Assembly (NCBI GenBank): GCA_964445985.1
Contig: CAYUMU010000117.1
Coordinates: forward strand, 1 to 16,550
Direction: 5' to 3'
Origin: CAYUMU01 sp964445985
GTDB taxonomy: Bacteria; Planctomycetota; Planctomycetia; Pirellulales; S012-138
DNA length: 16,550 bases
Shown here: in pieces, positions 7,266 through 15,182 of the stretch
Numbering within the stretch: the stretch's first letter is position 1
Layout of the letters: the number at the start of each line of letters is the position of its first letter
Position numbers and translations under genes: made by a program
The notes under the pieces: generated by a model
The model's input: the letters and a program-made list of their open reading frames with translations, nothing else
Database searches by the model: none
What the model was told of the DNA's origin: nothing

Positions 7266-8555
7266 CTACTTGCGCTCATCAATCGGCAGCAACTTGCGTT
7301 TGGCGGGTCCCGTGTAAATTTGGCGGGGGCGGGCAATCCGTTTGTGGGGTGAGCGGTGCATTTCCAGCCAGTGAGCAATCCACCCCGGCAGCCGGCCCAT
7401 CGCGAACAGCACCGTGAACATCGGCACCGGAATGCCAATCGCCCGATAGATGACGCCCGAATAGAAGTCGACGTTGGGATACAGTTTGCGCTCGATAAAG
7501 TACGGATCGTTGAGCGCCACTTCTTCGAGCTGCTGGGCAATATCGAAGATGGGGTCGTTGATCCGCCGCTTGCTGAGCAGTTTTTCGCAGGTGGCCTTAA
7601 TAATGGTGGCGCGGGGGTCGACGTTTTTGTAAACCCGGTGGCCAAAGCCCATCAGGCGGAAAGAACTTTTCTTGTCTTTGGCCATGTCGACGTACTTCTT
7701 CACGTCGCCGCCATCGTCGCGAATCCGCTCCAGCATTTCCACGCAGGCCTGATTGGCCCCGCCGTGGAGCGGCCCCCACAGCGCGCAAATACCGGCCGAA
7801 ATTGCCGCAAACAGGTTGGCGTCGCTGGAACCGACCATCCGCACCGTCGAGGTCGAGCAATTCTGCTCGTGGTCGGCATGCACAATCAGCAGCAGGTTCA
7901 GGGCATCGACAAAATCCTGGTCGGCCTCGTACGGTTCGCACGGAACCGCGAACATCATCTGCAAAAAGTTGGCGCAATAATTCTGATCGTTCTGCGGATA
8001 GATGAACGGCTGGCCGACCGACTTCTTGTAGCTGAAAGCCGCGATGGTGGGCAGCTTGGCCATCAGCCGGTGGATCGTGAAGTTCACCTGCTCGGGATCG
8101 CGGGGATCCAGCGAATCTTGATAAAAGGTGGACAGCGCCCCCACGACCGAACTGAGAATGGCCATGGGGTGGGCGTCGCGGGGAAACCCGTTGTAAAACG
8201 TCCGCATGTCCTCGTGCAGCATGGTGTGCCGACGCAGGGCATTGCGGAAATCTTCCAACTGGGCCACGGTGGGCAACTCGCCGTAAATCAGCAGGTAGCT
8301 GATCTCCAGAAAGCTGCAACTACCGGCCAGTTCTTCAATGGGGTAACCGCGGTAGCGAAGGATGCCTTCGTCGCCGTCGATAAAGCAGATCTCACTGGTC
8401 GTGGAGCCCGTGTTGACAAAGCCCTCGTCCAGCGTGATGTAGCCGGTGCGCGAGCGCAGGGTCGAAATGTCAACGGCCTTTTCGCCTTCGGTACCCTCGA
8501 AGACCGGCAATTCCACTTCATTCTTACCGATTAGCAACTTGGCCAATTCGCTCAT
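7266..8555 (-). CDS. gltA: citrate synthase, type II (hexameric)
   Basis: A 429-residue citrate synthase that condenses oxaloacetate with acetyl-CoA, the entry step of the TCA cycle, in the cytosol. The E. coli GltA pattern is present throughout. ICFIDGDEGILRYRGYPIEEL is at 56-76, ADHEQN at 227-232, GPLHGG with His264 at 261-266, GFGHRVYK with His306 at 303-310, and NVDFYSG with Asp363 at 361-367. These include the catalytic His/His/Asp triad. MFAVPCEPYE carries Cys206, the position linked in E. coli to NADH inhibition, so allosteric control by NADH is plausible. Length is normal. The ATG at 8555 is set by a strong AAAGGAAGG ending five bases upstream; the frame stays open 37 codons further but without family similarity. 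The gene stands alone, divergent from the DUF1080-PQQ gene and 700 bp upstream of the terpenoid genes. Confidence 0.96.
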   Translation of the reverse strand: MSELAKLLIGKNEVELPVFEGTEGEKAVDISTLRSRTGYITLDEGFVNTGSTTSEICFIDGDEGILRYRGYPIEELAGSCSFLEISYLLIYGELPTVAQLEDFRNALRRHTMLHEDMRTFYNGFPRDAHPMAILSSVVGALSTFYQDSLDPRDPEQVNFTIHRLMAKLPTIAAFSYKKSVGQPFIYPQNDQNYCANFLQMMFAVPCEPYEADQDFVDALNLLLIVHADHEQNCSTSTVRMVGSSDANLFAAISAGICALWGPLHGGANQACVEMLERIRDDGGDVKKYVDMAKDKKSSFRLMGFGHRVYKNVDPRATIIKATCEKLLSKRRINDPIFDIAQQLEEVALNDPYFIERKLYPNVDFYSGVIYRAIGIPVPMFTVLFAMGRLPGWIAHWLEMHRSPHKRIARPRQIYTGPAKRKLLPIDERK

Positions 8556-8560
8556 CAACG

Positions 8561-8573
8561 CCTTCCTTTCCTC
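8561..8573 (-). promoter_or_regulatory. strong ribosome binding site of gltA
   Basis: On the minus strand a purine run containing GGAAAGGAAGG ends five bases before the ATG at 8555. It is one of the few clear Shine-Dalgarno sites in the window and decides the gltA start against the longer open frame. Confidence 0.7.
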
Positions 8574-9113
8574 GTAAGCCGCCCGTTTTCTTGCGCCCTG
8601 GGTGGAAGGGCACACAGGTTGCCGACTCGGGTTGTCTATCTGGGGAGCATACTTGGCCGGAGCCAAACACCGGTGGGAGGTCCGCGCCTCCCATAGGAAC
8701 GGCCGTGGCCACCGGTTCGATCGCGGTTTTGCCGTGGAGGCACTCCTTGTGGGCGATGGATTTCGCCCCTGCTGGCTGCCCTGGGAACCGCAGGCGAGCT
8801 AGCAGTGTATCCGGCAAACAGAGACCTTACAATTCTCACGCCCCGTGGCGGCTTCGATTCCTCGCAGCCTGTCCCCCGCGGCGGGATATATTCGGACGAA
8901 TCGCTGGAATCTGCCCCTCCCCGCGGGGGTGGATCTTTGGCAAGCGATGACAACGATTGTTTTGCATTTGACGATGATCCGCCGATAATGGCGGCCCGAG
9001 CTACCGCCCCGGCCTGCTCGCCGACCAATCCGTCGCGCCCTCCTTGCCCTGGCCCCCCGTAGCCGGCCACCGGGATTGGGGGCCGCGGACGCACGGCAGC
9101 GATTCCCTGCAAC
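8574..9113. other. divergent intergenic region between gltA and the DUF1080-PQQ gene
   Basis: There are no recognisable genes here; it must hold the promoters of both flanking genes. A hairpin with GGGAGG (8675-8680), a six-base loop and CCTCCC (8687-8692) lies in the gltA leader. Three CCGYGG-centred palindromic cores follow at about 8843, 8876 and 8921, the last a perfect CCCCGCGGGG (8919-8928). A possible plus-strand promoter is TTGCAT (8962-8967), an 18-base spacer, then TAATGG (8986-8991), about 135 bases before the ATG at 9127. This promoter call is weak. Confidence 0.4.
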
Positions 9114-9118
9114 AGGAG
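9114..9118 (+). promoter_or_regulatory. ribosome binding site of the DUF1080-PQQ gene
   Basis: AGGAG lies eight bases before the ATG at 9127. It fixes that start, which also opens directly into the signal peptide; the in-frame ATG at 9076 has no such site. Confidence 0.7.
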
Positions 9119-9126
9119 ACCACACC

Positions 9127-12036
9127 ATGCTTCAGCCCCCCTTCCGCAAGCAAAAAAAATCATCGCGCGCGGTGGCCTTCGCCCTCCCCTTGCTGCTGGC
9201 CCTGGCAATGCCCGCCCTGGTGCCCACGGCCAAGGCCGCCGAGCCCGCTCCGCCCCCAGGCTTTACCGCCCTGTTCAATGGCAAAGACCTCAGCGGTTGG
9301 CACGGCATGCCGCACTTCGATCCCCGCAAGCTGGCCGCCATGACCCAGGAGCAGCAGGCCGCGCAGATCAAGACCTGGACCGAAGACGCTCGCCAGCACT
9401 GGACCGTGGAAGACGGCGACCTGGTCAACGATGGCAAAGGCGCCTACCTGACCACCAATCGCGAGTTTGGCGATATCGAACTCCTGATCGACTACAAAAC
9501 CGTGCCCAAGGCCGATTCCGGCATCTACCTCCGCGGCACGCCCCAGGTGCAAATCTGGGACACCACCAAGGAAGGCGGCAAGTGGGACCGCAACGCCGAC
9601 AAAGGCTCCGGCGGCCTGTTCAACAACACCAAGGGCGGCCCCGGCCAACTGCCGGCCGAGCATGCCGATAAGCCCTTCGGCGAATGGAACCACTTTCGCA
9701 TTGTGCAAACCGGCGCCCGCACCTGGGTCTGGCTGAACGAAAAGCTCGTGGTCGATGGCGCCACCATGGAAAACTACTGGGACCGCGGCCAGCCGCTGTT
9801 CGCCAAGGGTTCCATCCAACTGCAAACCCACGGCGGCGAGATCCGCTGGAAGAATATCTTCGTCCGCGAAATCCCCGCCGACGAAGCCAACAAACTGCTC
9901 TCGCAAGCAAGCGGTCCCTTCTATGAGCCACTGTTCGATGGCAAGAGCCTGGCCGGTTGGCAGGGCGATACCGACCAGTATGAAGTTCGCGATGGCGCCA
10001 TCGTTTGCAAGCCCGGCCAAGGCGGCAACCTGTTCACCACGGAAAAGTACGACGACTTCTCCGTGCAGTTCGAGTTCCAACTGCCCGAGGGCGGAAACAA
10101 CGGCCTGGCCATTCGCTACCCCGGCGAAGGTCGCCCTCACCTGGCCGGCATGTGCGAACTGCAGATTCTCGATAACGAGCATCCCAAGTACGAAAAGCTC
10201 GACCCCCGGCAATACCACGGCAGCGCCTACGGCATGGCGGCGGCCCAGCGCGGCTTTTTGCGGCCCACCGGCGAATGGAACCACCAGCGCGTTACCGTAG
10301 TTGGCTCCACCCTTCAGGTGGAACTCAACGGCGCCGTGATTCTCAACACCGACCTCGCCCAAATCAAAGAATTCAAGGGCAGCGAACCCCACCCCGGCAA
10401 AGACCTCCGCAGCGGCTACTTTGGCTTCGCAGGCCATGGCGACGCGGTGGCCTTTCGCAAGGTGGGGATCAAACCACTGGGTTCTGCTCCTGTCTCCGGA
10501 AAGGTCTCGTACAAAGATGGCAAACCCGTCGCCAATGCCAAGGTCATCTTTGAACCCGCCGACGGTGGAAAGCCATTAGAAGTAACGACCGATGGCCAAG
10601 GGAATTACCAGCTCAGTGCCCAGCCGGGCACATTCAAAGTCGAGGTCAAAACAGACCAAGACGCGGTCTCCACCTGGCCCCAATTCCGCGGCCCCGCTGG
10701 CACCGCCTTGGCCGCTGGAACCGGATCGCTCCCCAGCGAGATCGGCCCCGAGAAAAACGTGCTTTGGAAGGTCGCCACGCCGCCGGGGCATGGTTCGCCC
10801 GTGCTCGATGAGAAGCGCATCTACCTCGTCGCCGAAGAAGACGGCAAGCTGTTCACCCTCTGTCTCGATCGATCCACCGGCAAAGAGCTCTGGCGAGCCG
10901 AAGCCCCGCACGATGGCCTCGAAGAAATCCACCGCATTGGCAGCCACGCCCAAAGCACGCCAGCCACCGATGGCGAGCGCGTCGTCTCGTTCTTCGGCTC
11001 CTGCGGCCTCTTCTGCCACGACACCTCCGGCAAGCAACTTTGGCATCAGCCGCTCGGCCCCTTCAAGAACGACTTCGGCGCAGCCACCAGCCCCATCATC
11101 GTCGATGACCGCGTGATCCTGGTGCAAGACCACGACGTCGGCTCGTTTCTGGCCGCCTACGATAAGCGCACCGGCCAGCAGCTTTGGCTGGTGGATCGCT
11201 CGGAGTTCCCGCGCAACTACTGCTCTCCGATCGTCGCTGAGATCGACGGCAAAAAACAGATCATCGTCGCCGCTACCCTGCGGGTGGTCGGCTACGACGT
11301 GGCCGATGGCCGCGAACTGTGGACGGTTCGCGGCATCTCGCGCGTGGTCTGCACCACGCCTGTCGTGGGGCCAGGCAACATGCTCTATGTCTCCGGCTGG
11401 GCCGTGGGGGGCGACGCTGGCGAGCGGGTGTCGCTGGTGCCCTTCGATGAGGCCATCGCCAAGCACGACGCCAACGGCAACGGCACGCTCGAGCAAGCCG
11501 AACTGACCAAGGGCGACGACGTCGAACGCCGCTACGCGCAGATCGATCGCGACAAGTCGCAGTCCATCGACCGCGGCGAATACGAGTTCCATCGCACGCT
11601 GTTCGACGTGGCCCGCAATGTCACGCTGGGCATCCGCCTCGGCGGCCAAGGCGACCTGACGCAAACCAACATCGCCTGGGAGTACAGCAAGTTCGTGCCG
11701 TTCTGCGCGTCGCCGATTCTCGTCGATGGCACGCTGTTCACGGTGAAAGACGGCGGCATCCTCACCAGCCTGAACGCCAAGACGGGCGAACAAGTAAAAA
11801 CGGCCCGCCTGCCAGGCACCGGCAGCTACTACGCCTCCCCGGTCGCCGGCGACGGCAAGCTGTACATTTGCAGCCAGAAGGGCCAAGTCAGCGTGGTAAA
11901 CCCCCAAGGCAAGTGGGAAGTCATTTCGGAAGCCGACTTTGGAGAAGAAATCTACGCCACGCCGGCCATTGTGGACGGGCGGATTTACTTGCGAACGGCA
12001 GGGCATTTGTATTGCTTGGGAGTTGCGAGCCGTTAG
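9127..12036 (+). CDS. secreted DUF1080-DUF1080-PQQ propeller protein with EF-hands
   Basis: A 969-residue exported multidomain protein. Residues 1-37 are a signal peptide: basic RKQKKSSR, a hydrophobic Ala/Leu stretch, and a likely cut after AKA. Two DUF1080 (3-keto-disaccharide hydrolase-like, jelly-roll) domains follow at about 44-247 and 264-449; each opens with LFNGKDLSGW or LFDGKSLAGW. A short carboxypeptidase-regulatory-like beta module (about 454-508) leads to WPQFRGP at 517, the usual beginning of planctomycete PQQ-like beta-propellers, with repeats such as DRSTGKELW and DKRTGQQLW running to the C terminus. Two EF-hand loops, D781-E792 and D807-E818, are inserted in the propeller and should bind calcium. 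DUF1080 proteins are thought to act on sugars outside the cytoplasm; this protein's substrate is not evident. Propellers of this kind often lack bound PQQ, so dehydrogenase activity cannot be assumed. Joining these parts in one chain looks like a fusion of two common protein types. The TAG stop runs straight into a heptamer repeat. Confidence 0.88.
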   Translation: MLQPPFRKQKKSSRAVAFALPLLLALAMPALVPTAKAAEPAPPPGFTALFNGKDLSGWHGMPHFDPRKLAAMTQEQQAAQIKTWTEDARQHWTVEDGDLVNDGKGAYLTTNREFGDIELLIDYKTVPKADSGIYLRGTPQVQIWDTTKEGGKWDRNADKGSGGLFNNTKGGPGQLPAEHADKPFGEWNHFRIVQTGARTWVWLNEKLVVDGATMENYWDRGQPLFAKGSIQLQTHGGEIRWKNIFVREIPADEANKLLSQASGPFYEPLFDGKSLAGWQGDTDQYEVRDGAIVCKPGQGGNLFTTEKYDDFSVQFEFQLPEGGNNGLAIRYPGEGRPHLAGMCELQILDNEHPKYEKLDPRQYHGSAYGMAAAQRGFLRPTGEWNHQRVTVVGSTLQVELNGAVILNTDLAQIKEFKGSEPHPGKDLRSGYFGFAGHGDAVAFRKVGIKPLGSAPVSGKVSYKDGKPVANAKVIFEPADGGKPLEVTTDGQGNYQLSAQPGTFKVEVKTDQDAVSTWPQFRGPAGTALAAGTGSLPSEIGPEKNVLWKVATPPGHGSPVLDEKRIYLVAEEDGKLFTLCLDRSTGKELWRAEAPHDGLEEIHRIGSHAQSTPATDGERVVSFFGSCGLFCHDTSGKQLWHQPLGPFKNDFGAATSPIIVDDRVILVQDHDVGSFLAAYDKRTGQQLWLVDRSEFPRNYCSPIVAEIDGKKQIIVAATLRVVGYDVADGRELWTVRGISRVVCTTPVVGPGNMLYVSGWAVGGDAGERVSLVPFDEAIAKHDANGNGTLEQAELTKGDDVERRYAQIDRDKSQSIDRGEYEFHRTLFDVARNVTLGIRLGGQGDLTQTNIAWEYSKFVPFCASPILVDGTLFTVKDGGILTSLNAKTGEQVKTARLPGTGSYYASPVAGDGKLYICSQKGQVSVVNPQGKWEVISEADFGEEIYATPAIVDGRIYLRTAGHLYCLGVASR

Positions 12037-12060
12037 TGGCTGGTGGCTGGTGGTGGGAGG
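12037..12060 (+). repeat. heptamer repeat, left side of the four-helix-bundle gene
   Basis: Tandem TGGCTGG units, then TGGTGGGAGG, begin at the base after the TAG stop of the preceding gene. It is roughly the reverse complement of the ACCAGCA/ACCAGCC array on the other side of the four-helix-bundle gene, so the gene is bracketed by inverted arrays. Confidence 0.7.
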
Positions 12061-12109
12061 TTTGTGTTAAATTGCTTGTGGCCGAGAGGTCGGTTTTAGG
12101 GGCTGATAT

Positions 12110-12475
12110 ATGACCATTCGTCATTATCGCGACTTGCGCGTGTGGCAAGCCGCGATGGACTTTGCCGCTGATATTTATCAAATTAGCCGGAAGCTTCCGT
12201 CGGACGAGCGTTTCGGACTTTGCTCGCAACTGCGCCGCGCAGCGGTTTCCATTCCTTCCAACATTGCGGAGGGACATGCCCGCGGGTCAAGCAAGGAGTT
12301 TCGCCGCTACATAGGCATGGCTATGGGATCGTTGAGCGAATGGGAAACGCAACTTATGTTGACCTCACGAATTGGGCTGCTTGAAGAGTCGAACATCGAA
12401 GCCTTACTCAGTCAGGCAGACCAGCTCGGACGCCAGTTGCGCAGCCTAAAAAAGAAGCTGAACGACTCCCACTAA
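12110..12475 (+). CDS. four-helix-bundle protein, S23/IVP family
   Basis: A 121-residue, all-helical protein of the four-helix-bundle family (23S rRNA intervening-sequence protein, S23; related to bAvd). Hallmarks are the N-terminal HYRDLRVWQAAMDFA, then LCSQLRRAAVSIPSNIAEG (37-55), RGSSKEFRRYI, and a helix reading GSLSEWETQLMLTSRIGLL. It is lysine- and arginine-rich at the C terminus. The family was first seen encoded in 23S rRNA intervening sequences and is also scattered through many genomes as single genes; its cellular role is unsettled, and nucleic-acid binding is suspected. Here it is a solitary gene in an intergenic gap, flanked on both sides by heptamer repeats, which suggests a small mobile or once-mobile cassette. 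No reverse transcriptase or variable-repeat pair is nearby, so a diversity-generating retroelement role is not supported. No clear ribosome site precedes the ATG. Confidence 0.9.
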   Translation: MTIRHYRDLRVWQAAMDFAADIYQISRKLPSDERFGLCSQLRRAAVSIPSNIAEGHARGSSKEFRRYIGMAMGSLSEWETQLMLTSRIGLLEESNIEALLSQADQLGRQLRSLKKKLNDSH

Positions 12476-12492
12476 CCAACAATCCGCAAACT

Positions 12493-12520
12493 ACCAGCAA
12501 CCAGCAACTAGCAACCAGCC
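12493..12520 (+). repeat. heptamer array, right side of the four-helix-bundle gene
   Basis: Four tandem 7-mers: ACCAGCA, ACCAGCA, ACTAGCA, ACCAGCC. The array ends eight bases before the asnS start codon and is inverted relative to the array at 12037-12060. It resembles the short tandemly repeated repetitive heptamers known from cyanobacteria in form, though not necessarily in origin. Confidence 0.75.
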
Positions 12521-12528
12521 ACTCCCCC

Positions 12529-13926
12529 ATGCCCATCCGCACCGTTGCCAATGCCCGCCTTAAGGAAAACATCGGCCAAGCCGCTCTGCTGCAAGGCTGG
12601 GTGCGCACGCGCCGCGATTCCAAGGGCGGGTTCAGTTTCATCGAAATCAACGACGGCACCTGCCTGGCGAATATTCAGGTGATCGCTCCGGCCGAGTTGG
12701 AAAACTACGAAAGCGTGATCAAGCATCTCAACGCCGGCGCCAGCGTGACGGTGCGCGGCGAAATCAAAGAGTCGCAAGGCAAGGAACAGGCGGCCGAGGT
12801 GCATGCCGAAAGCGTGGTCCAGCACGGCGGCGCCGATCCCGAAACCTATCCCCTGCAAAAGAAGCGGCACTCCTTCGAAAAGCTCCGCGAATGGGCACAC
12901 CTGCGGCCACGGACCAATACCTTCGGAGCGATTGCCCGCGTGCGGAACTGCGTTTGCAAATCCATCCACGACTTCTTCCAGCAGAACGGCTTCCTCTACG
13001 TTCACACGCCGATCATCACGGCCAGCGACGCCGAAGGCGCGGGGGCCATGTTCAAGGTCTCCACGCTCGACTTCGAAAAGCAGTTCAAAGAGCGGCAACC
13101 GCTCGACTGGTCGCAAGACTTTTTCGGCCGGCCGTCGTTTCTTACCGTCAGCGGCCAGCTCGAGGCCGAAATCTTTGCCTGCGCGCTCGGCAAGGTCTAC
13201 ACGTTTGGCCCCACGTTCCGCGCCGAGAACTCCAACACGCCGCGGCACCTGGCCGAGTTTTGGATGGTCGAGCCCGAGATGGCGTTCTTTGACCTCGACG
13301 ACGACATGGACCTGGCCGAAGATTTTTTGAAGACCATCTTCCGCGACGTGCTCGAACGCTGCCCTGAGGATATGGAGTTCTTCAACCAGTTTGTCGATGA
13401 ATCGCACACGCTGATTTCGACCCTGCAAACCATCGTGGAAAGCCAGTTCGAGCGGGTTTCGTACACCCAGGCCATCGACCTGTTGGCGGCCAGCGGCGAA
13501 AAGTTCGAGTACCCTTGCCACTGGGGCGCCGATTTACAGACCGAGCACGAGCGGTATCTGACGGAGAAAAAATTCAAGCGGCCCGTGATCGTGCATGATT
13601 ACCCCGCGGCGATCAAATCGTTTTACATGCGCGTGAACGAAGACGGCAAAACCGTCAGGGCCATGGACGTGCTCGTTCCCCGCGTGGGCGAAATCATCGG
13701 CGGCAGCCAGCGCGAAGAGCGGCTCGACGTGCTCGAAAAACGGATGACCGACATGCACCTCGACCCGGCCAGCTACTGGTGGTATCTCGACCTGCGGCGA
13801 TACGGCACGGTCCCCCACGCCGGCTTCGGGCTAGGGCTGGAAAGAGTGGTGCAATTCGTGACCGGCATGGCCAACATCCGCGACGTTATCCCGTTCCCAA
13901 GAACACCCGGGAATGCCGAGTTCTAA
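12529..13926 (+). CDS. asnS: asparaginyl-tRNA synthetase
   Basis: A 465-residue class IIb aminoacyl-tRNA synthetase that charges tRNA-Asn with asparagine in the cytosol. The N-terminal OB-fold (about 15-105) binds the anticodon and shows LLQGWVRTRRDSKGGFSFIEI. The catalytic domain has HLRPRTNTF (124-132), IHDFFQQNGFLYVHTPIIT at the motif 1 region (146-164), motif 2 with FRAENSNTPRHLAEFWMVE (230-248), and motif 3 with GFGLGLERVV (432-441). The closing IPFPRTPGNAEF is characteristic of AsnRS and rules out AspRS. Length is normal and the C terminus intact. The ATG is eight bases from the end of the heptamer array and has no Shine-Dalgarno site, so the native leader appears to have been displaced or translation starts leaderless. 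It converges on holA across a pair of palindromic repeats. Confidence 0.97.
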   Translation: MPIRTVANARLKENIGQAALLQGWVRTRRDSKGGFSFIEINDGTCLANIQVIAPAELENYESVIKHLNAGASVTVRGEIKESQGKEQAAEVHAESVVQHGGADPETYPLQKKRHSFEKLREWAHLRPRTNTFGAIARVRNCVCKSIHDFFQQNGFLYVHTPIITASDAEGAGAMFKVSTLDFEKQFKERQPLDWSQDFFGRPSFLTVSGQLEAEIFACALGKVYTFGPTFRAENSNTPRHLAEFWMVEPEMAFFDLDDDMDLAEDFLKTIFRDVLERCPEDMEFFNQFVDESHTLISTLQTIVESQFERVSYTQAIDLLAASGEKFEYPCHWGADLQTEHERYLTEKKFKRPVIVHDYPAAIKSFYMRVNEDGKTVRAMDVLVPRVGEIIGGSQREERLDVLEKRMTDMHLDPASYWWYLDLRRYGTVPHAGFGLGLERVVQFVTGMANIRDVIPFPRTPGNAEF

Positions 13927-13927
13927 A

Positions 13928-13952
13928 GTAGGGTAGGCACCCCGTGCCTACC
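13928..13952 (+). repeat. palindromic repeat after asnS (possible terminator)
   Basis: A perfect hairpin, GGTAGGCAC (13932-13940), loop CCC, GTGCCTACC (13944-13952), starts right after the asnS TAA with the leader GTAG. It matches 22 of 25 bases of an inverted copy at 14035-14059. There is no U-tract, so a repeat element is more likely than a simple intrinsic terminator, though it may end transcription from both directions. Confidence 0.7.
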
Positions 13953-14034
13953 TTCCGCGTGGCGGATCGATCCAACATCGCGGCTACAACCCGGCCCGCG
14001 GCAACTTCATCGCCAAACGATCGTCGGCGCGGGT

Positions 14035-14059
14035 GGTACGCACGGGGTGCGGACCCTAC
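14035..14059 (-). repeat. inverted copy of the palindromic repeat, overlapping the holA stop
   Basis: Read on the minus strand this begins GTAGGGTCCGCACCCCGTGC and aligns to 13928-13952 with three mismatches. The TAG stop of holA (14058-14056) is bases 2-4 of the repeat. Together the two copies bound a 132 bp palindromic unit between the convergent genes. Confidence 0.7.
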
Positions 14060-15081
14060 GCCCCTTTCGATAGCTGCACGATCATCCGTTCCAGCAGCAC
14101 CGCAGGTTCCAGGCGGCTATTGCCCTTCAGGCCCAGGTCCACGTCGAGCAGCGTGCGAAAGAGTTGCCCTGCCCTGCGGCGGCCTACCTGCCGCAGTTGC
14201 GGTTCGGCGGTTCGCAGGCTGAACGGTTTGGCCCCGGCGGCAACCAGGGCGTCGCGCAAGCTCAGTTTCCGTCGGCTGGCTTCGGCCTGCTCAATCAGCC
14301 GCGTGGCCGTCGCGAACTGCCGCATCCGATAGCCGAACGCCGCCAGCAACATTTGAGGGGCCTCGCCGGCTTCCAACAGCCGACTAAGTTGTTCCAAGGC
14401 CAGGGCCGCGTTGCCATCGAGGGCCGCGTCGATCATTTCCCAGGTGGTCTTGGTCCGCCAGGTCGCGACCAGGCTTTGCACCATGTCGGCCGTGATGGCC
14501 TTTCCCTCCCCGGCATACCCGGCCAGCTTGGCTAGTTCTTGATCGAGCAAGCCCATCTCGCCGCCGATCAGGTCGAGCAGCAGTTCGGCAGCGCTCCCCT
14601 CCAGCTTGGCCTGGTAACGCTTGCTGGCCCAATCGCCCAGCCAGGTGCGCAGTTGGCCTTCGCTGGGCGTGCCGCAATCGAGCGCCAGGCCATGCTGATC
14701 GACCAGTTTGAAAAGCCGCGTGTTCTTGGGGAAGGTGCGGATTTGCAGCAGCAATACGCTGCCGCTTCGCGGATGCTCCACGTACCGCTCAAGCTCCCCT
14801 CGGCAAGCGGTCACGAAATCATCGGCGTCGTCCACCACCACCAGCCGCTGTCCGCCACCGAACAGGGCCATCGTGGAGAGCTCATCGTTTACATCCCGCC
14901 AGGGAGTTTCGCCGGAAAACGTCGTCAGCGAAAACTCGCCGTCGTCGTCCCCCAAAATCAACTCGCGACACCGTAGCAGCACCAGCCGCTTCAAAAAAGG
15001 CTCGTCCCCAAACAGCGCCGTCACCGCGGCCGGCTTCGTTTTGGCCGAAGCTAAGAACGTAAGGGCAGGCTGCACTGGCAT
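14056..15081 (-). CDS. holA: DNA polymerase III subunit delta
   Basis: A 341-residue HolA, the clamp-loader subunit that opens the beta sliding clamp. The N-terminal region has the delta-type pattern: LFGDEPFLKRLVLLRCRELIL (24-44), FSGETPWRDVNDELSTMALFGGGQRLVVVDDADDF (55-89), and LLLQIRTFPKNTRLFKLVD near 109-127. Then come TWLGDWASKRY, the LLDLIGGEMGLLDQELAKLAGYAG helix pair, and the C-terminal collar domain with WEMIDAALDGNAALALEQLSRLLEAGEAPQMLLA. The length is usual. A clear Shine-Dalgarno site is lacking. It lies 101 bp downstream of the xdhC-like gene on the same strand. The stop codon is contributed by a palindromic repeat, but the C terminus (LLERMIVQLSKGA) looks about complete, so any truncation is small. 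Confidence 0.93.
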   Translation of the reverse strand: MPVQPALTFLASAKTKPAAVTALFGDEPFLKRLVLLRCRELILGDDDGEFSLTTFSGETPWRDVNDELSTMALFGGGQRLVVVDDADDFVTACRGELERYVEHPRSGSVLLLQIRTFPKNTRLFKLVDQHGLALDCGTPSEGQLRTWLGDWASKRYQAKLEGSAAELLLDLIGGEMGLLDQELAKLAGYAGEGKAITADMVQSLVATWRTKTTWEMIDAALDGNAALALEQLSRLLEAGEAPQMLLAAFGYRMRQFATATRLIEQAEASRRKLSLRDALVAAGAKPFSLRTAEPQLRQVGRRRAGQLFRTLLDVDLGLKGNSRLEPAVLLERMIVQLSKGA

Positions 15082-15182
15082 AACGTCCGACTCTTTCTAA
15101 GCTGAAAAAACTTGGCGTTCCCAAGGCACGAGCCCACTCCCCGGCCCTCCCCGCTTGGCTTGGTGGGACGTGCCGCCACCTG

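Noticed and set aside
8805..9062. 85-codon plus-strand frame with repeated PRGG
   Set aside because: The repeats come from palindromic CCGCGG cores readable on both strands; no ribosome site and no family.
10576..12006. 476-codon minus-strand frame opposite the PQQ propeller (and a 425-codon one opposite the DUF1080 domains)
   Set aside because: Both arise from high GC at third positions of the real plus-strand gene; no recognisable motifs or starts.
12037..12520. CRISPR array or diversity-generating retroelement around the four-helix-bundle gene
   Set aside because: The units are 7-mers without spacers, and no cas gene, reverse transcriptase or template/variable repeat pair is present.
15124..15170. 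GGCACG...CGTGCC pair between the XdhC-like gene and holA as a terminator
   Set aside because: Only six pairs with a loop of about 40 bases and no T-tract.
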